NCBI RefSeq assembly: GCF_008329965.1
Contig: NZ_CP036150.1
Coordinates: forward strand, 3,080,439 to 3,144,438
Direction: 5' to 3'
DNA: 64,000 bases
Source: Oceanispirochaeta crateris
Lineage (GTDB): Bacteria > Spirochaetota > Spirochaetia > DSM-2461
Shown piece after piece: positions 1 to 9,080 of the stretch. The position numbers and the translations under genes are program-made. The first letter of the stretch is position 1; the number at the start of each line of letters is the position of its first letter. The notes beneath the pieces were generated by a model. The model saw only the letters and a program-made list of their open reading frames with translations. It did no database searches and was not told the origin of the DNA.

Positions 1-2
1 CT

Positions 3-86
3 GATGCTTTGGTGACAAATCTCTTTGATAAAGATTTTACAAATAATAACAACCCATCAAAAGCAATTGCAGATCTCCAGCGCTAA
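3..86 (+). CDS. C-terminal fragment of an unidentified protein
   Basis: An open frame enters from the left edge and ends at TAA 84-86. It gives 27 residues, beginning DALVTNLFDKDF and ending ADLQR. The other two forward frames are closed by TGA within the first bases. The tail is polar with a run of Asn and shows no recognisable motif, so no function is proposed. It converges on the minus-strand HEAT-repeat gene, with a hairpin between them. Confidence 0.4.
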   Translation, partial: DALVTNLFDKDFTNNNNPSKAIADLQR

Positions 87-117
87 AGCCTTGGTATTGA
101 ACCATTTTCTTTTGAAT

Positions 118-152
118 TAGAAGGTTTTCAGAATCAATCCGAGAACCTTCTA
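118..152. terminator. Possible bidirectional terminator hairpin
   Basis: A 12-bp stem (118-129 with 141-152, one G-U pair) encloses an 11-nt loop between two converging genes. Neither side has a strong T-run, so the hairpin is clear but a terminator role is inferred only from its position. Confidence 0.4.
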
Positions 153-179
153 TTCATAGGCCAAAGAGAACAAGAGAGA

Positions 180-2795
180 CTAATCCAGTGACTTTGTTCT
201 CAATCGTTCCATCGCCCAAAAAGTATACTTTCTAACTTTTTTATCCGGATCCTGTTCGAGATCCTTCAGGATTTCTGTTCCCTCTTCTGTATTCAGAACT
301 TCTAATGCCTTCGTTACTTCTATCCGGACCTCTTTGTTCGGATCTCTGGCAGCCAGGACAATCCCTCTAAAAGCGGCCTTTGTTTTTATGGCGGATAGAA
401 ATGATGCAGATTCCTGACGTATGGCAGAACTTCTGTTTTTGAGTTTCCGAATATGATTTTCCACAAATCCCGTGGATTCAAGGACTTCTGCAATGTAGTG
501 ATGAAGAGAGGGAATATCCTCTTTTAACAGTTCAACCATGACTTGCTCTCCCTCAAACCCCATGAGTTTAAAGATGGTCGTCATATCTTCCCGGAGCTGA
601 GGACCGGCATCCTTGAACAGTTCAATTGCCGTGGCTATGCTCTTTTTATCTTTCTTCCCGCTCAAACTGCGAATACAATCCTTTTTGTATTCATCATCAT
701 TTGCTATTTTTCTCACAAGGATTTCAACTGAAGCCGCACTTTCTGAAGCACTAAGGCCTTCAATGACTCCAAGAATGACAGAATCTACCTCATTTTCATC
801 ATTCAGTAGGGCTTCCAAGTCCTTGAGCACGGCAGGAGATCCACTTGTACCAAGGGCTTTCGCCACTTCTCTGCGGACACGGTCTACCGGATCACGGAGC
901 ATATTCACGCAGCGCATCAACTCTTTGGTTTCCTTGTATTCTACCAGGCTCCAGATACTTGAGATTCTAACATCCGGGTTAGCATCATCCAAAGCCTCCC
1001 GGATCTCTTTCAAAAATGTCTTCTTTCCAGTGGCTGGTAAGGAGACGATGACCGCCGCACGACTTTGAGCATCTATAGAATCCAAAATGGATTTCACCCG
1101 CTCATTAAAAAGTTTTTCTGAATAGGCACTGAGCATCCCGGCAAATTCCCGTGCTTCTTCGAGGGGCAGAATAGGAAGATTTTCAAGAATGATCTGCAAA
1201 CAACTGGCATTCTTCATCTCACCCAAAATCTTTAAGGCCTGGATACGTACCTGATGGGAATAGGCTTCACGTCCCTGCCTGATAATATCCATGACAAGGC
1301 ACTGAACATCCGGTTTAGGCATTGTTAAAAGAACCTTTCTCAATTCATCTTTTAATGGAAAATCAGGATCCTTAAGAAAACTCTCGAGAACCGGAAGCAT
1401 AATAGAGGCACCCCTGACAGGTATGGCATGCAGGACTTCTCTCATGATTTCAGGATGATCTTTTGATTCGAGAAGTTCCTGTCTCATCAGAGCAATCGCA
1501 TTGTCACTTCCTCTTTGATGAACACACTCTAATGTATTCTTATAGAGTTCTCTAAGCTCAACATCCACCTTCTGACTGATATCCTGAGCAAAAACTCTAT
1601 CGGCCAAATTATCAATAGCCTCCTGAGGTCCCGCCTTCTTTAATAGACGAGAAGCCAACAAGAGTGATCCACGATTATTATTGGATTGGATCTCATTAAG
1701 AAAACCAGTCACATTGACTTCTAGAGCTTTATTCAGAAGGTCATAATTCCTCTCCAGCTGCTGTTTATCATTCATATAGCTTTCACGGATTAATCTATTT
1801 AGGACAGCACAGTCTTGAAGGTATCGGGCAGCATTCTGTCTCAGTTCCAGATCATCTCCTGCAAGAATCCCCAATGCAAGATCCTGATCCTCAGCCGATT
1901 CTGTATCAAGAAGTTGAAGAACATGAAGGATTTGTTCATTGTTCAAACTTTCAAGTGTAAGGGAATATAAGGATAGAAAGTCTTTAACAATTCTATCTTT
2001 GGCTGATTTCCTGACTTCATAAACAGGATCATTTAAAAGAAGGTTATAGAGTTTCTCGTAGAGTTCATTTTTTTCAGATCCTTCTGCACCGAATGCTTTT
2101 GCATCAATTGGAATATCCCTCACAACGGTCGATCTGATCAAAGAATGAGAATCTTCAAAAGATTCCCAGACAGCTCTGAGAGATCTCTCATCGTCATCAT
2201 GAAGCAGAATGTTAATTGCAAAATACCGGGCAGCCCACTCCTGATCACCTGTCATTTCACGTATTTCATCTAGACGGTTCTCAAACAAGAGAAGCCCTTT
2301 TTCACCATCAAAGAGTTCTCCCTTCCCGGATAGAGCGATGCGTCTCAACTTCAAAAAATCTGTACTTTCATCCAGAAATTGATTGAGTACCTGGGCTGTT
2401 TTTTTATGATCCAATGCTCTGAGGAAAATTGAGTAGAGTCCCTGATCTGGTGCAAATTCCAAAATCCAGGATTGAAGATTCTTACTCTTTTTTTCTGTGT
2501 ACCGATTGATCCACAGATCAGAAAGACCCAGAATTCTGGGAAGATTTACATCATTTTTTCTGGCAATCTCAACGATTCTCGAAGACTTTTTATAAAGTCT
2601 TTCCAAAGAGAATTTTGCTAAAACTTCGGCCCTTTTCAAGTCATGATCTTCGGCGACGGCTTCCATCATCAGACGGAAATTCTTTCGAAGAATGAATCTG
2701 ATGATGATCAGGCTCACAAGCGCAACGATAACGACCGCTGAGGGAATAATGAAAAAAAGTGAATTAGAATTAAATAACTGAATGAACTGGTTCAT
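180..2795 (-). CDS. Membrane-anchored HEAT-repeat protein
   Basis: 871 residues. The N-terminus has one hydrophobic segment (about residues 13-36) followed by basic residues, so the long remainder should lie in the cytoplasm. The rest is helical and rich in HEAT/PBS-lyase-type repeats, for example DDANPDVRISSIWSLVEY, RDPVDRVRREVAKAL and RDPNKEVRIEVTKALEVL, densest after residue 500. Such alpha-solenoids are protein-binding scaffolds; no catalytic motif is visible. The ATG at 2795 has AGGAG 7 nt upstream. It lies 61 nt downstream of the adenylate cyclase gene on the same strand and may be cotranscribed with it. The partner is unknown. Confidence 0.85.
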   Translation of the reverse strand: MNQFIQLFNSNSLFFIIPSAVVIVALVSLIIIRFILRKNFRLMMEAVAEDHDLKRAEVLAKFSLERLYKKSSRIVEIARKNDVNLPRILGLSDLWINRYTEKKSKNLQSWILEFAPDQGLYSIFLRALDHKKTAQVLNQFLDESTDFLKLRRIALSGKGELFDGEKGLLLFENRLDEIREMTGDQEWAARYFAINILLHDDDERSLRAVWESFEDSHSLIRSTVVRDIPIDAKAFGAEGSEKNELYEKLYNLLLNDPVYEVRKSAKDRIVKDFLSLYSLTLESLNNEQILHVLQLLDTESAEDQDLALGILAGDDLELRQNAARYLQDCAVLNRLIRESYMNDKQQLERNYDLLNKALEVNVTGFLNEIQSNNNRGSLLLASRLLKKAGPQEAIDNLADRVFAQDISQKVDVELRELYKNTLECVHQRGSDNAIALMRQELLESKDHPEIMREVLHAIPVRGASIMLPVLESFLKDPDFPLKDELRKVLLTMPKPDVQCLVMDIIRQGREAYSHQVRIQALKILGEMKNASCLQIILENLPILPLEEAREFAGMLSAYSEKLFNERVKSILDSIDAQSRAAVIVSLPATGKKTFLKEIREALDDANPDVRISSIWSLVEYKETKELMRCVNMLRDPVDRVRREVAKALGTSGSPAVLKDLEALLNDENEVDSVILGVIEGLSASESAASVEILVRKIANDDEYKKDCIRSLSGKKDKKSIATAIELFKDAGPQLREDMTTIFKLMGFEGEQVMVELLKEDIPSLHHYIAEVLESTGFVENHIRKLKNRSSAIRQESASFLSAIKTKAAFRGIVLAARDPNKEVRIEVTKALEVLNTEEGTEILKDLEQDPDKKVRKYTFWAMERLRTKSLD

Positions 2796-2856
2796 CTACT
2801 GCTCCTATCTACTACTTAGGTTATTCCTAACCTTGGCGATTTTCTTGTCAGGGCCA

Positions 2857-4434
2857 TTACCGCATACCCACAACATTATATATTTGTATTGGTTTTATTT
2901 TTCCTTTGACTTTGACGGCATCTCTAGACTCTATGATAAATCGATCATCGAGATGTTTCCGTGTATCTTCTGTTATAATGATTTCTCCCGCTTCAGAAAC
3001 ACCTTCCAACCTGGCAGCTAAATTTACGGTATCTCCAATAACTGTATAGTCCATCCTGCGGGAACTTCCCAGGTTCCCTGCAACAAGGTCCCCTGTATGC
3101 ATACCGAATCCAACCTTAAGGGATTCAGCTTTTCCTTTAAAAAATTGACGATCCTTGTCTTTTACAAGATTTTGAATCTCAACAGCACAACTTACGGCCT
3201 TAACTGCATCTTCTGTTTCATTCACCATGGGAACACCCCATGCGGCCATGATGCAGTCTCCAATGAATTTGTCGATATATCCTCCGTACTTGATGACAAT
3301 CTCAACAGCCTCACTAAAATATTCGTTTAAGACTTCAATGATATATTCCGGAGATTTATCTTCTGAAAAAGAGGTATAACCCCGGATATCCGCAAAAAAG
3401 ACAGTGGCATGTTTTGTCCCACCTCCCGGTTTTACCATTTCAGGAGAATCCATAAGGTTTTGAACAATATCATTTGAGAGGTAACGGGCAAACATATCTT
3501 TTATGACCCGGCGGTCCTCAGTCGCAACTTTCGCAGTAGCCTTCAATTCCTGTTCACGAGTCTGGTCTGTAAAAAGGAGGGTCAATCCCTTGTGTTTACC
3601 CCGAACACCCTTCAGTGCCGAAACATTTAATGAAAAATCCATATCTCTTTCATCATTATTCCTCTTATAAATGCCTTCCATACCGAGGATTTCCTGTCCG
3701 GTTGCTCCCACTTTTTCCGTTGCGTTTAAGACCTTACGACTCAAGTTTTTCTTAAAATATTGAGAGAGAGGAACACCGATAGACTCTTCATCCAGACCCA
3801 TAGACTCTTCAGCTATATGGTTAAAATATTCAATCTTGTTATTTTCATCAGTGGTAATCAGAATGTTTGTCATAGACTCAAAAATACTCTCCTGATACCT
3901 TTCAAGATCTTCTATTTTCTTTACATAATCCTTTAATTCCCGATACAACCGTGAGTTCTGCAACATTCCACTGGCTTGTTTAGTGTACGAGTCCAAAAAA
4001 TTAAAGCTATTTTTGTTGTAAAAAAGGGCTTTCCTTGAATTCAGGATAAGAATACCAATCCTGGATTTAGATGTTTTTAAGGGAAGCGCTATGCCGCTGT
4101 TCATCAATGGATGAACAAAAAGATCATCAAATGGCCCCGGTTTTCGTTCCTGTAAAACAACTGATTTTTCACATTCATTTATAAACTCAACCAACTCTGT
4201 ATCAGCAAGGAGTTCATTTGCTACTTCAAAAGCCCCTCTTTTATACATGAGCTTTAAGTCAGAATTCTTATTTTCTGGATTCTTGAAAAGATATAAAGCG
4301 GCCAAATCCGACCTTGTAATATCAAGAGACTGCTCTACAAGAACAGAAATAAGACTCTTGAAATCTCCTTCGTCAGCCAGAAGGGCACTGGCACGAACCA
4401 GCTCATCAAGAACAAATAGTTCTTTGACCATCAT
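2857..4434 (-). CDS. Class III adenylate cyclase with GAF and PAS sensor domains
   Basis: 525 residues that should make cAMP from ATP in the cytoplasm. Residues about 1-165 resemble a GAF domain and about 175-300 a PAS domain; the C-terminal cyclase starts near 340. Its metal-binding Asp residues are in FFADIRGYT and FIGDCIMAAWG. The Lys in YIDKFIGD and the Asp in RMDYTVIGDTVNLAARL are the adenine-specifying pair of known class III adenylyl cyclases, and Asn and Arg in VNLAARL are the transition-state residues. All appear intact, so activity is expected. No transmembrane segment is seen. The ATG-ATG start has GGGAG just upstream. Any signal sensed by GAF/PAS is unknown. Confidence 0.9.
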   Translation of the reverse strand: MMVKELFVLDELVRASALLADEGDFKSLISVLVEQSLDITRSDLAALYLFKNPENKNSDLKLMYKRGAFEVANELLADTELVEFINECEKSVVLQERKPGPFDDLFVHPLMNSGIALPLKTSKSRIGILILNSRKALFYNKNSFNFLDSYTKQASGMLQNSRLYRELKDYVKKIEDLERYQESIFESMTNILITTDENNKIEYFNHIAEESMGLDEESIGVPLSQYFKKNLSRKVLNATEKVGATGQEILGMEGIYKRNNDERDMDFSLNVSALKGVRGKHKGLTLLFTDQTREQELKATAKVATEDRRVIKDMFARYLSNDIVQNLMDSPEMVKPGGGTKHATVFFADIRGYTSFSEDKSPEYIIEVLNEYFSEAVEIVIKYGGYIDKFIGDCIMAAWGVPMVNETEDAVKAVSCAVEIQNLVKDKDRQFFKGKAESLKVGFGMHTGDLVAGNLGSSRRMDYTVIGDTVNLAARLEGVSEAGEIIITEDTRKHLDDRFIIESRDAVKVKGKIKPIQIYNVVGMR

Positions 4435-4533
4435 TAGGCTCCCTATTGATTTTATAATAATTTACAGATGTTGAATAAAAATATAAATCATGAAGGGTTC
4501 AACATACAAGAGAAGATTCACTCCCTGTAAATA

Positions 4534-4562
4534 TTAACAAAGACAGAAAGCTGAAGTATGAT
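4534..4562 (+). promoter_or_regulatory. Sigma-70-type promoter for the FHA-GntR genes
   Basis: TTAACA (4534-4539), a 17-nt spacer, then TATGAT (4557-4562). Transcription should start about 20 nt before the TTG start at 4593. Found by inspection only. Confidence 0.55.
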
Positions 4563-4592
4563 ACAATATGAGCCAAGCACGTGGAGGATTTC

Positions 4593-4967
4593 TTGAAAGA
4601 TAAAACTGTCATACAATCAAAAGGGAAAAAAAAAGAAACATTCCTGAAAGAAAAAGCTGTTTTACTCATTCTTTCATCTCAAGAATTAGGAAAAACATTT
4701 ATAATTGACAGGAATGAAATAACAATTGGACGCGATGAATCCTGCACAATTCAATTGCTGGATACAGAGGTCAGTAAATTCCATTGCCGGATTACAGTTC
4801 CTGAGGAAAAAACCTTCATATTGGAAGACCTTGATTCCACAAATGGAACCTTCTTAAATAAGAAGCTCCTTAAAAAAGCTACTCAAATGTTTTATAGCGA
4901 CCGACTGGTTCTAGGCAAAACTGTATTACGATTTTTTCTGGAAGAGTCACTGAACGAATCAGTATAG
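4593..4967 (+). CDS. FHA-domain protein
   Basis: 124 residues. An FHA domain spans about residues 25-115: FIIDRNEITIGRD, SKFHC and DLDSTNGTFLN supply the GR, S..H and NG residues that bind phosphothreonine peptides. A start at TTG 4593 is preferred over the in-frame GTG at 4581, because GGAGG (4583-4587) sits 5 nt before the TTG and would lie inside the gene otherwise. It is 11 nt upstream of a GntR-type regulator, so the two are probably cotranscribed. No Ser/Thr kinase gene is seen in this window, so the phosphorylated partner is unknown. Confidence 0.85.
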   Translation: MKDKTVIQSKGKKKETFLKEKAVLLILSSQELGKTFIIDRNEITIGRDESCTIQLLDTEVSKFHCRITVPEEKTFILEDLDSTNGTFLNKKLLKKATQMFYSDRLVLGKTVLRFFLEESLNESV

Positions 4968-4978
4968 GAGAAAGATGT

Positions 4979-5716
4979 ATGACCACAGGGAAACTGCCAA
5001 TCCTTGTTCAGCAAACATACGAAGAAATTAAAGCCATTATTGAGAGGGGAGAAATTGAATCCTCAGGACAATTGCCTTCGGAAAACATTCTCTCATCCAG
5101 ATTAAATGTCAGCAGAGCGACCATAAGAACAGCCCTGGCCCGTCTTGAATACGACGGTCTTATTCTGAGAGTACACGGAAAAGGGACGTTTATACGTGAA
5201 AAAGCCATTAGCCTGGAAACCTCACTCTCAGAAAAGTGGGACTTTATTCCCATGCTGGAAGAAAATGGCCGCAAAGTTAAAATCGAACTCCTTGGGATAC
5301 ATCATAGGTCTGCAGGAAGTGATGATGCCAACCTTCTTAATGTCAGAGCTACAACAGAAATAGTTGAAGTCACCCGCCTCTATTTAGCAGATAATTATCC
5401 AGTCATTTATTCAAGGAATATATTCCCTAGAAGTGCTTTAAAAAAGGGTGCGGATCCAGTCCTAATGAATTACCAATGCACCGCTTATGAATTATTTGTC
5501 GAATATTTTGAAGAGACTGCTGATAGCAGTCTCACAGACTTGCTGCCGGTCCTCCCAGATGAACAAATTGCAAAACATCTTAAAATATCCGTTCACACTC
5601 CAATCTTTCTCTTCAAAGATTTTTTTATGGCAGAAAATGGTCACATTTTGCTAGCAGGTGAAAACTACATGCATGAAGATTTGTTAAAACTTCGTTTTTT
5701 AAGCAATCCCAGCTAA
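4979..5716 (+). CDS. GntR/HutC-family transcriptional regulator
   Basis: 245 residues. The N-terminal winged helix-turn-helix (about 1-75) is typical GntR: GQLPSENILSSRLNVSRATIRTAL is followed by the wing LILRVHGKGTFI. The C-terminal part (about 90-245) looks like a UTRA effector-binding domain of the HutC subfamily, with EIVEVTRLYLADNYPVIYSRN near the middle. Members are dimeric repressors released by small molecules such as sugars or amino-acid derivatives; the ligand cannot be read from sequence. It follows the FHA gene closely. The next gene, arsC, has its own RBS 63 nt downstream, and nothing ties the regulator to it. Confidence 0.85.
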   Translation: MTTGKLPILVQQTYEEIKAIIERGEIESSGQLPSENILSSRLNVSRATIRTALARLEYDGLILRVHGKGTFIREKAISLETSLSEKWDFIPMLEENGRKVKIELLGIHHRSAGSDDANLLNVRATTEIVEVTRLYLADNYPVIYSRNIFPRSALKKGADPVLMNYQCTAYELFVEYFEETADSSLTDLLPVLPDEQIAKHLKISVHTPIFLFKDFFMAENGHILLAGENYMHEDLLKLRFLSNPS

Positions 5717-5779
5717 GAAAAGCTTGCTCTCCCCTGACCTTTCTGACATCCTTTTGGGAAAACACTTCAGGAGTATAGC

Positions 5780-6196
5780 TTGAAAAAAAATATACTGTTC
5801 CTATGTACGGGCAATTCCTGCCGGAGCCAGATGGCCGAGGGCTGGATGAGACAGCTTCATGGAGAAGAATACAATGTCTATTCCGCCGGTATAGAAACTC
5901 ATGGTTTAAACCCCGTCGCCGTGCAGGTCATGGCAGAATCAGGTATTGATATCAGTCATCAAAAGAGTGTACTTGCCAGCGATTATAAAGACATCGATTT
6001 TGATGTCGTGATTACAGTCTGTGGTCATGCTGATGAAAACTGTCCTGTTTATCTTGGTAAAACCAATAAGATTCACCATGGTTTTGATGATCCTCCCCGC
6101 CTAGCCAGGGAAATTGAGGGGGAAGAAGAAAAGAAAGAGCTCTTCAGACGTGTTCGTGATGAAATCAGGGATTATCTTAAAGATTTTTCCCTATAA
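5780..6196 (+). CDS. arsC: Thioredoxin-coupled arsenate reductase
   Basis: 138 residues, the usual length. It has the low-molecular-weight phosphatase fold with P-loop CTGNSCRS (nucleophile Cys9). The two further Cys of the thioredoxin-linked reductase class, Cys81 and Cys88, are in VITVCGHADENCP. Together they match the Cys10/82/89 relay of Staphylococcus aureus ArsC, so it should reduce arsenate to arsenite. TTG start at 5780 with CAGGAG 6 nt upstream. No arsenite pump or ArsR gene lies beside it, so export must be encoded elsewhere. It converges with the next gene with only 3 nt between the stops. Confidence 0.9.
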   Translation: MKKNILFLCTGNSCRSQMAEGWMRQLHGEEYNVYSAGIETHGLNPVAVQVMAESGIDISHQKSVLASDYKDIDFDVVITVCGHADENCPVYLGKTNKIHHGFDDPPRLAREIEGEEEKKELFRRVRDEIRDYLKDFSL

Positions 6197-6199
6197 CAT

Positions 6200-8962
6200 T
6201 TATAGAGAGGCATTTGCAAAGACCAGTTGAAAAACAGGTCTTTCCTCTTCCACCAGCCAAACAAAGCGGAATCCAAGACTAAAGGGACCCTGCCTTTGAT
6301 TTGCCAGAGTCATATCAAAGGTTAATTCTGTTCCTATAGACTGAAATGTTCTTGTCGATCGATCTTGACTCATCTGCTCCGCAAAGTCAAAGAAAAAGGC
6401 GGCTCTCATCCTTTGTATATATGCAAAAGACCCTCCAGCCAGATCCGGATATAAAAGAGGAAAGTCATATTGAACTGAGCTGATAGCCGTTCTATAATCA
6501 CTCTGTGAGTCATATCCCCGGACAAAGAGAAAGGGAAGGCTGTACTGCCCACTCTGTTCTTCCAAGGAAACTCTCAGGCTCAAACTGTTGTTTTTAAACA
6601 ATCCAGGAATATAGAATCTTGAGTCGGAATATATCTGATAGGATTCATTTATTTCAGAAGGATTCATATAGCTGCCGGCTCTCTGCCAGGCACCCCATTG
6701 AGGATAAATAGAGCGAAAACTCCCAGGTAGAAGAGCATAGGCTGTTATTGATGGGTTCAGAGGAACATAAGAATCCGCACCTGAGCCTCCTAGGGGTAAA
6801 AAAGCTCTTAAACCAGTACTGACTCCCGGATTCACAAAATAGTACCAGGAATCCCGTTTGAGGTTCATTGGGAAATAAAAGCCTAAGGTGGAAGAAATAT
6901 CCCAGAGATCCACACCGTCTATGGTCCTGTAAAAACTGCTGTTCCTCATGCTGAGTACCGGATAAGACCGAACCCAATCAATATCCAGAAAAGATCCCCA
7001 TTTCTTCTCGTTTATTTCATATTCAGCACCGGTAGCCCAATTCATGGTTTCCATAACATCAGTAGACTGAACCTGAAATCTTAAACCTGTCATACTCTCC
7101 AGATTGGGAGAGATTCCCCAACTATGAATATTAAATTTACCCCTAATGAGAGAGTAGTCCTGAATTTCTGAAATTTGGATTTTTTCCATTTCCTTAGATT
7201 CTGAAAAATCATGAATGGACCAGTCACCCTCCGGGCTATAGGGAATAAATTGTTCATCTCTATCAGTCAGAACCCAGGTATCTGGATTCAAGTCCTGTTT
7301 CACAATGGAATTTCCATTAATGCCTCTCGTATCAGAGTAATACAGAGTGGATTTAGGGGCATAAACATAGGGTGCTTGTACGCCATATGGCCGTGAAGAA
7401 ACTTGAAAGGTATGTAAGCTGTCCAGATCCAGAGCCATTATGTTTTCAAAACCCGAGAGATTGGACTGATAGAGGAGATAATTTTTCCAGGGTCTAATAT
7501 TCTTGACAGTTTCCATTGAAAAATCTTGGATCATGGTAAAAGATCTTTCTTTTAGATTCAATAAAGCGATACCCCGGCCCTGTTCCCCCTGCAAAGTAAA
7601 ATACAGAGTTTCATCATCTTCAGACCAGGATGGAGAAGCAGGAAAACCATCAAAGGGAATGAAATACACATCTTTTAAAGCACCGGAACCGCCATCTAGA
7701 ATATGTATTTCTGCTTTGAGGTCAGTCCGCCAATGAATAACAGCCAGAAGATCTCCTTTCACCGAAAATGCCGGAGAAAGGTATCTTGCCTTACGGGTTA
7801 AAAATGTCTTTTTTCCTGTTTTGATGTCTAAGAAAACAAGATCTGACCAATTTTGAAAAGAATGAAGGGGCGAGGGTCTATTCCAGGTCCATGCGACAAT
7901 TCGTCCATTGCTGCTCATCTTCCCTTCTGCTGAAATACGGAATAAGTATTCCTCTTCTCCTTCCTCCAGATTAATTCTGACCAGAGAAGGAGGCTCATCG
8001 AGGGATGTTTTTCGTGCCAAGACTTCATTCTCATCAGCAAAAAGCGTCTCATAATTTGTATACACATTCTGTTCCTCAGACAGAATGGACTCATTCTCAG
8101 TCAAAACCAGAGTCTTTTGTTCTGCTTCCCAGTACTCTTTTAATTCCTTCATCATGTCTTGAAACAATGAAGTCCATGATTTTCCAGTGACCCTTTTTGC
8201 ACCCAGATAAAGTCCGAAAGCCGGTAGAGGGAGGGTTGCCGTTGTTTTCAGGATTTTATTCCAGCTCTCTTCTCCGTATTTCCGGCTTATATAGGAGGCC
8301 ATAAAATAACCAAAGGCATACTGATTGGGTATGTAGTGTCGATAAGAACGATTCACAAATTTCTGATAGCTGAAATTTTCATTGAGGGCTAAGACCTTCA
8401 TCTGGCTGTAAAACAGAGGATCCCGTCCTCTGCCTCCCGAAGAATACATGGTCTCTGCGGCAACAGCATCTCCTTCGAGATACCATGAAGGAACTGAAAG
8501 ATAAATACCCGCTGTCAGTCCCAGTTCTCCGCCGAAAAAATAAAGGAACCTGATAAATCCCTGGTTCATATGATCCATTTGGACCATATGCCTTGTTTCA
8601 TGAAGATTCAGCAGATCATACCAATCAAGCGAAGAGAGACCTTCGGCTGCAGGAGTACCAAACCAGACACTCTTTCGGGGAGCCAAAGTCACATAGCCGT
8701 TACTCACCATTCCGGATGTAGTCAAAATCAAAGGCCATTTGGATTCACGGGCCGTTCCAAAATCTCCCAATTCCTTCTGGTAAACCATTTCGGCCTTCTT
8801 TACAATTTTCATTGCCTGTTCATGAATTTCCTCAGGGAATATGAGAAGGAAATGGTCACTCTCTATTTTTTTCCAGTCTACCCCGGGAGAAAACTGAGCA
8901 TTTACCGAGACGACAATCACAGAAAATAAAAGCAGGGTTTGGATTAATTTCTTAAGACGCAC
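6200..8962 (-). CDS. Exported metallopeptidase-like / beta-propeller protein with probable C-terminal barrel
   Basis: About 920 residues. A signal peptide (LLLFSVIVVSVNA-Q) is followed by a peptidase-MA-like region: the zinc motif HETRH is in LLNLHETRHMVQMDH, and acidic residues in LEGDAVAAETM could supply the third ligand. Residues about 300-560 contain WD40/TolB-like propeller blades (for example ILDGGSGALKDVYF and SPSWSEDDETLYFTL). The last 300 residues are rich in alternating aromatic beta strands, suggesting an outer-membrane barrel. I prefer GTG at 8962 (fourth codon of the longest frame), because GAGGA lies about 8 nt before it but touches the ATG at 8971. The substrate is unknown. Confidence 0.7.
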   Translation of the reverse strand: MRLKKLIQTLLLFSVIVVSVNAQFSPGVDWKKIESDHFLLIFPEEIHEQAMKIVKKAEMVYQKELGDFGTARESKWPLILTTSGMVSNGYVTLAPRKSVWFGTPAAEGLSSLDWYDLLNLHETRHMVQMDHMNQGFIRFLYFFGGELGLTAGIYLSVPSWYLEGDAVAAETMYSSGGRGRDPLFYSQMKVLALNENFSYQKFVNRSYRHYIPNQYAFGYFMASYISRKYGEESWNKILKTTATLPLPAFGLYLGAKRVTGKSWTSLFQDMMKELKEYWEAEQKTLVLTENESILSEEQNVYTNYETLFADENEVLARKTSLDEPPSLVRINLEEGEEEYLFRISAEGKMSSNGRIVAWTWNRPSPLHSFQNWSDLVFLDIKTGKKTFLTRKARYLSPAFSVKGDLLAVIHWRTDLKAEIHILDGGSGALKDVYFIPFDGFPASPSWSEDDETLYFTLQGEQGRGIALLNLKERSFTMIQDFSMETVKNIRPWKNYLLYQSNLSGFENIMALDLDSLHTFQVSSRPYGVQAPYVYAPKSTLYYSDTRGINGNSIVKQDLNPDTWVLTDRDEQFIPYSPEGDWSIHDFSESKEMEKIQISEIQDYSLIRGKFNIHSWGISPNLESMTGLRFQVQSTDVMETMNWATGAEYEINEKKWGSFLDIDWVRSYPVLSMRNSSFYRTIDGVDLWDISSTLGFYFPMNLKRDSWYYFVNPGVSTGLRAFLPLGGSGADSYVPLNPSITAYALLPGSFRSIYPQWGAWQRAGSYMNPSEINESYQIYSDSRFYIPGLFKNNSLSLRVSLEEQSGQYSLPFLFVRGYDSQSDYRTAISSVQYDFPLLYPDLAGGSFAYIQRMRAAFFFDFAEQMSQDRSTRTFQSIGTELTFDMTLANQRQGPFSLGFRFVWLVEEERPVFQLVFANASL

Positions 8963-9080
8963 TATAATCATCCTCGATGAGGAACAAACACTCTCATCTG
9001 TATCATCCTTATTTTGGATAATACTTCATTTTAATAAATTATACCCTGTTTTAAAGCAGGAAGTCGAAGAAGGATCACTT

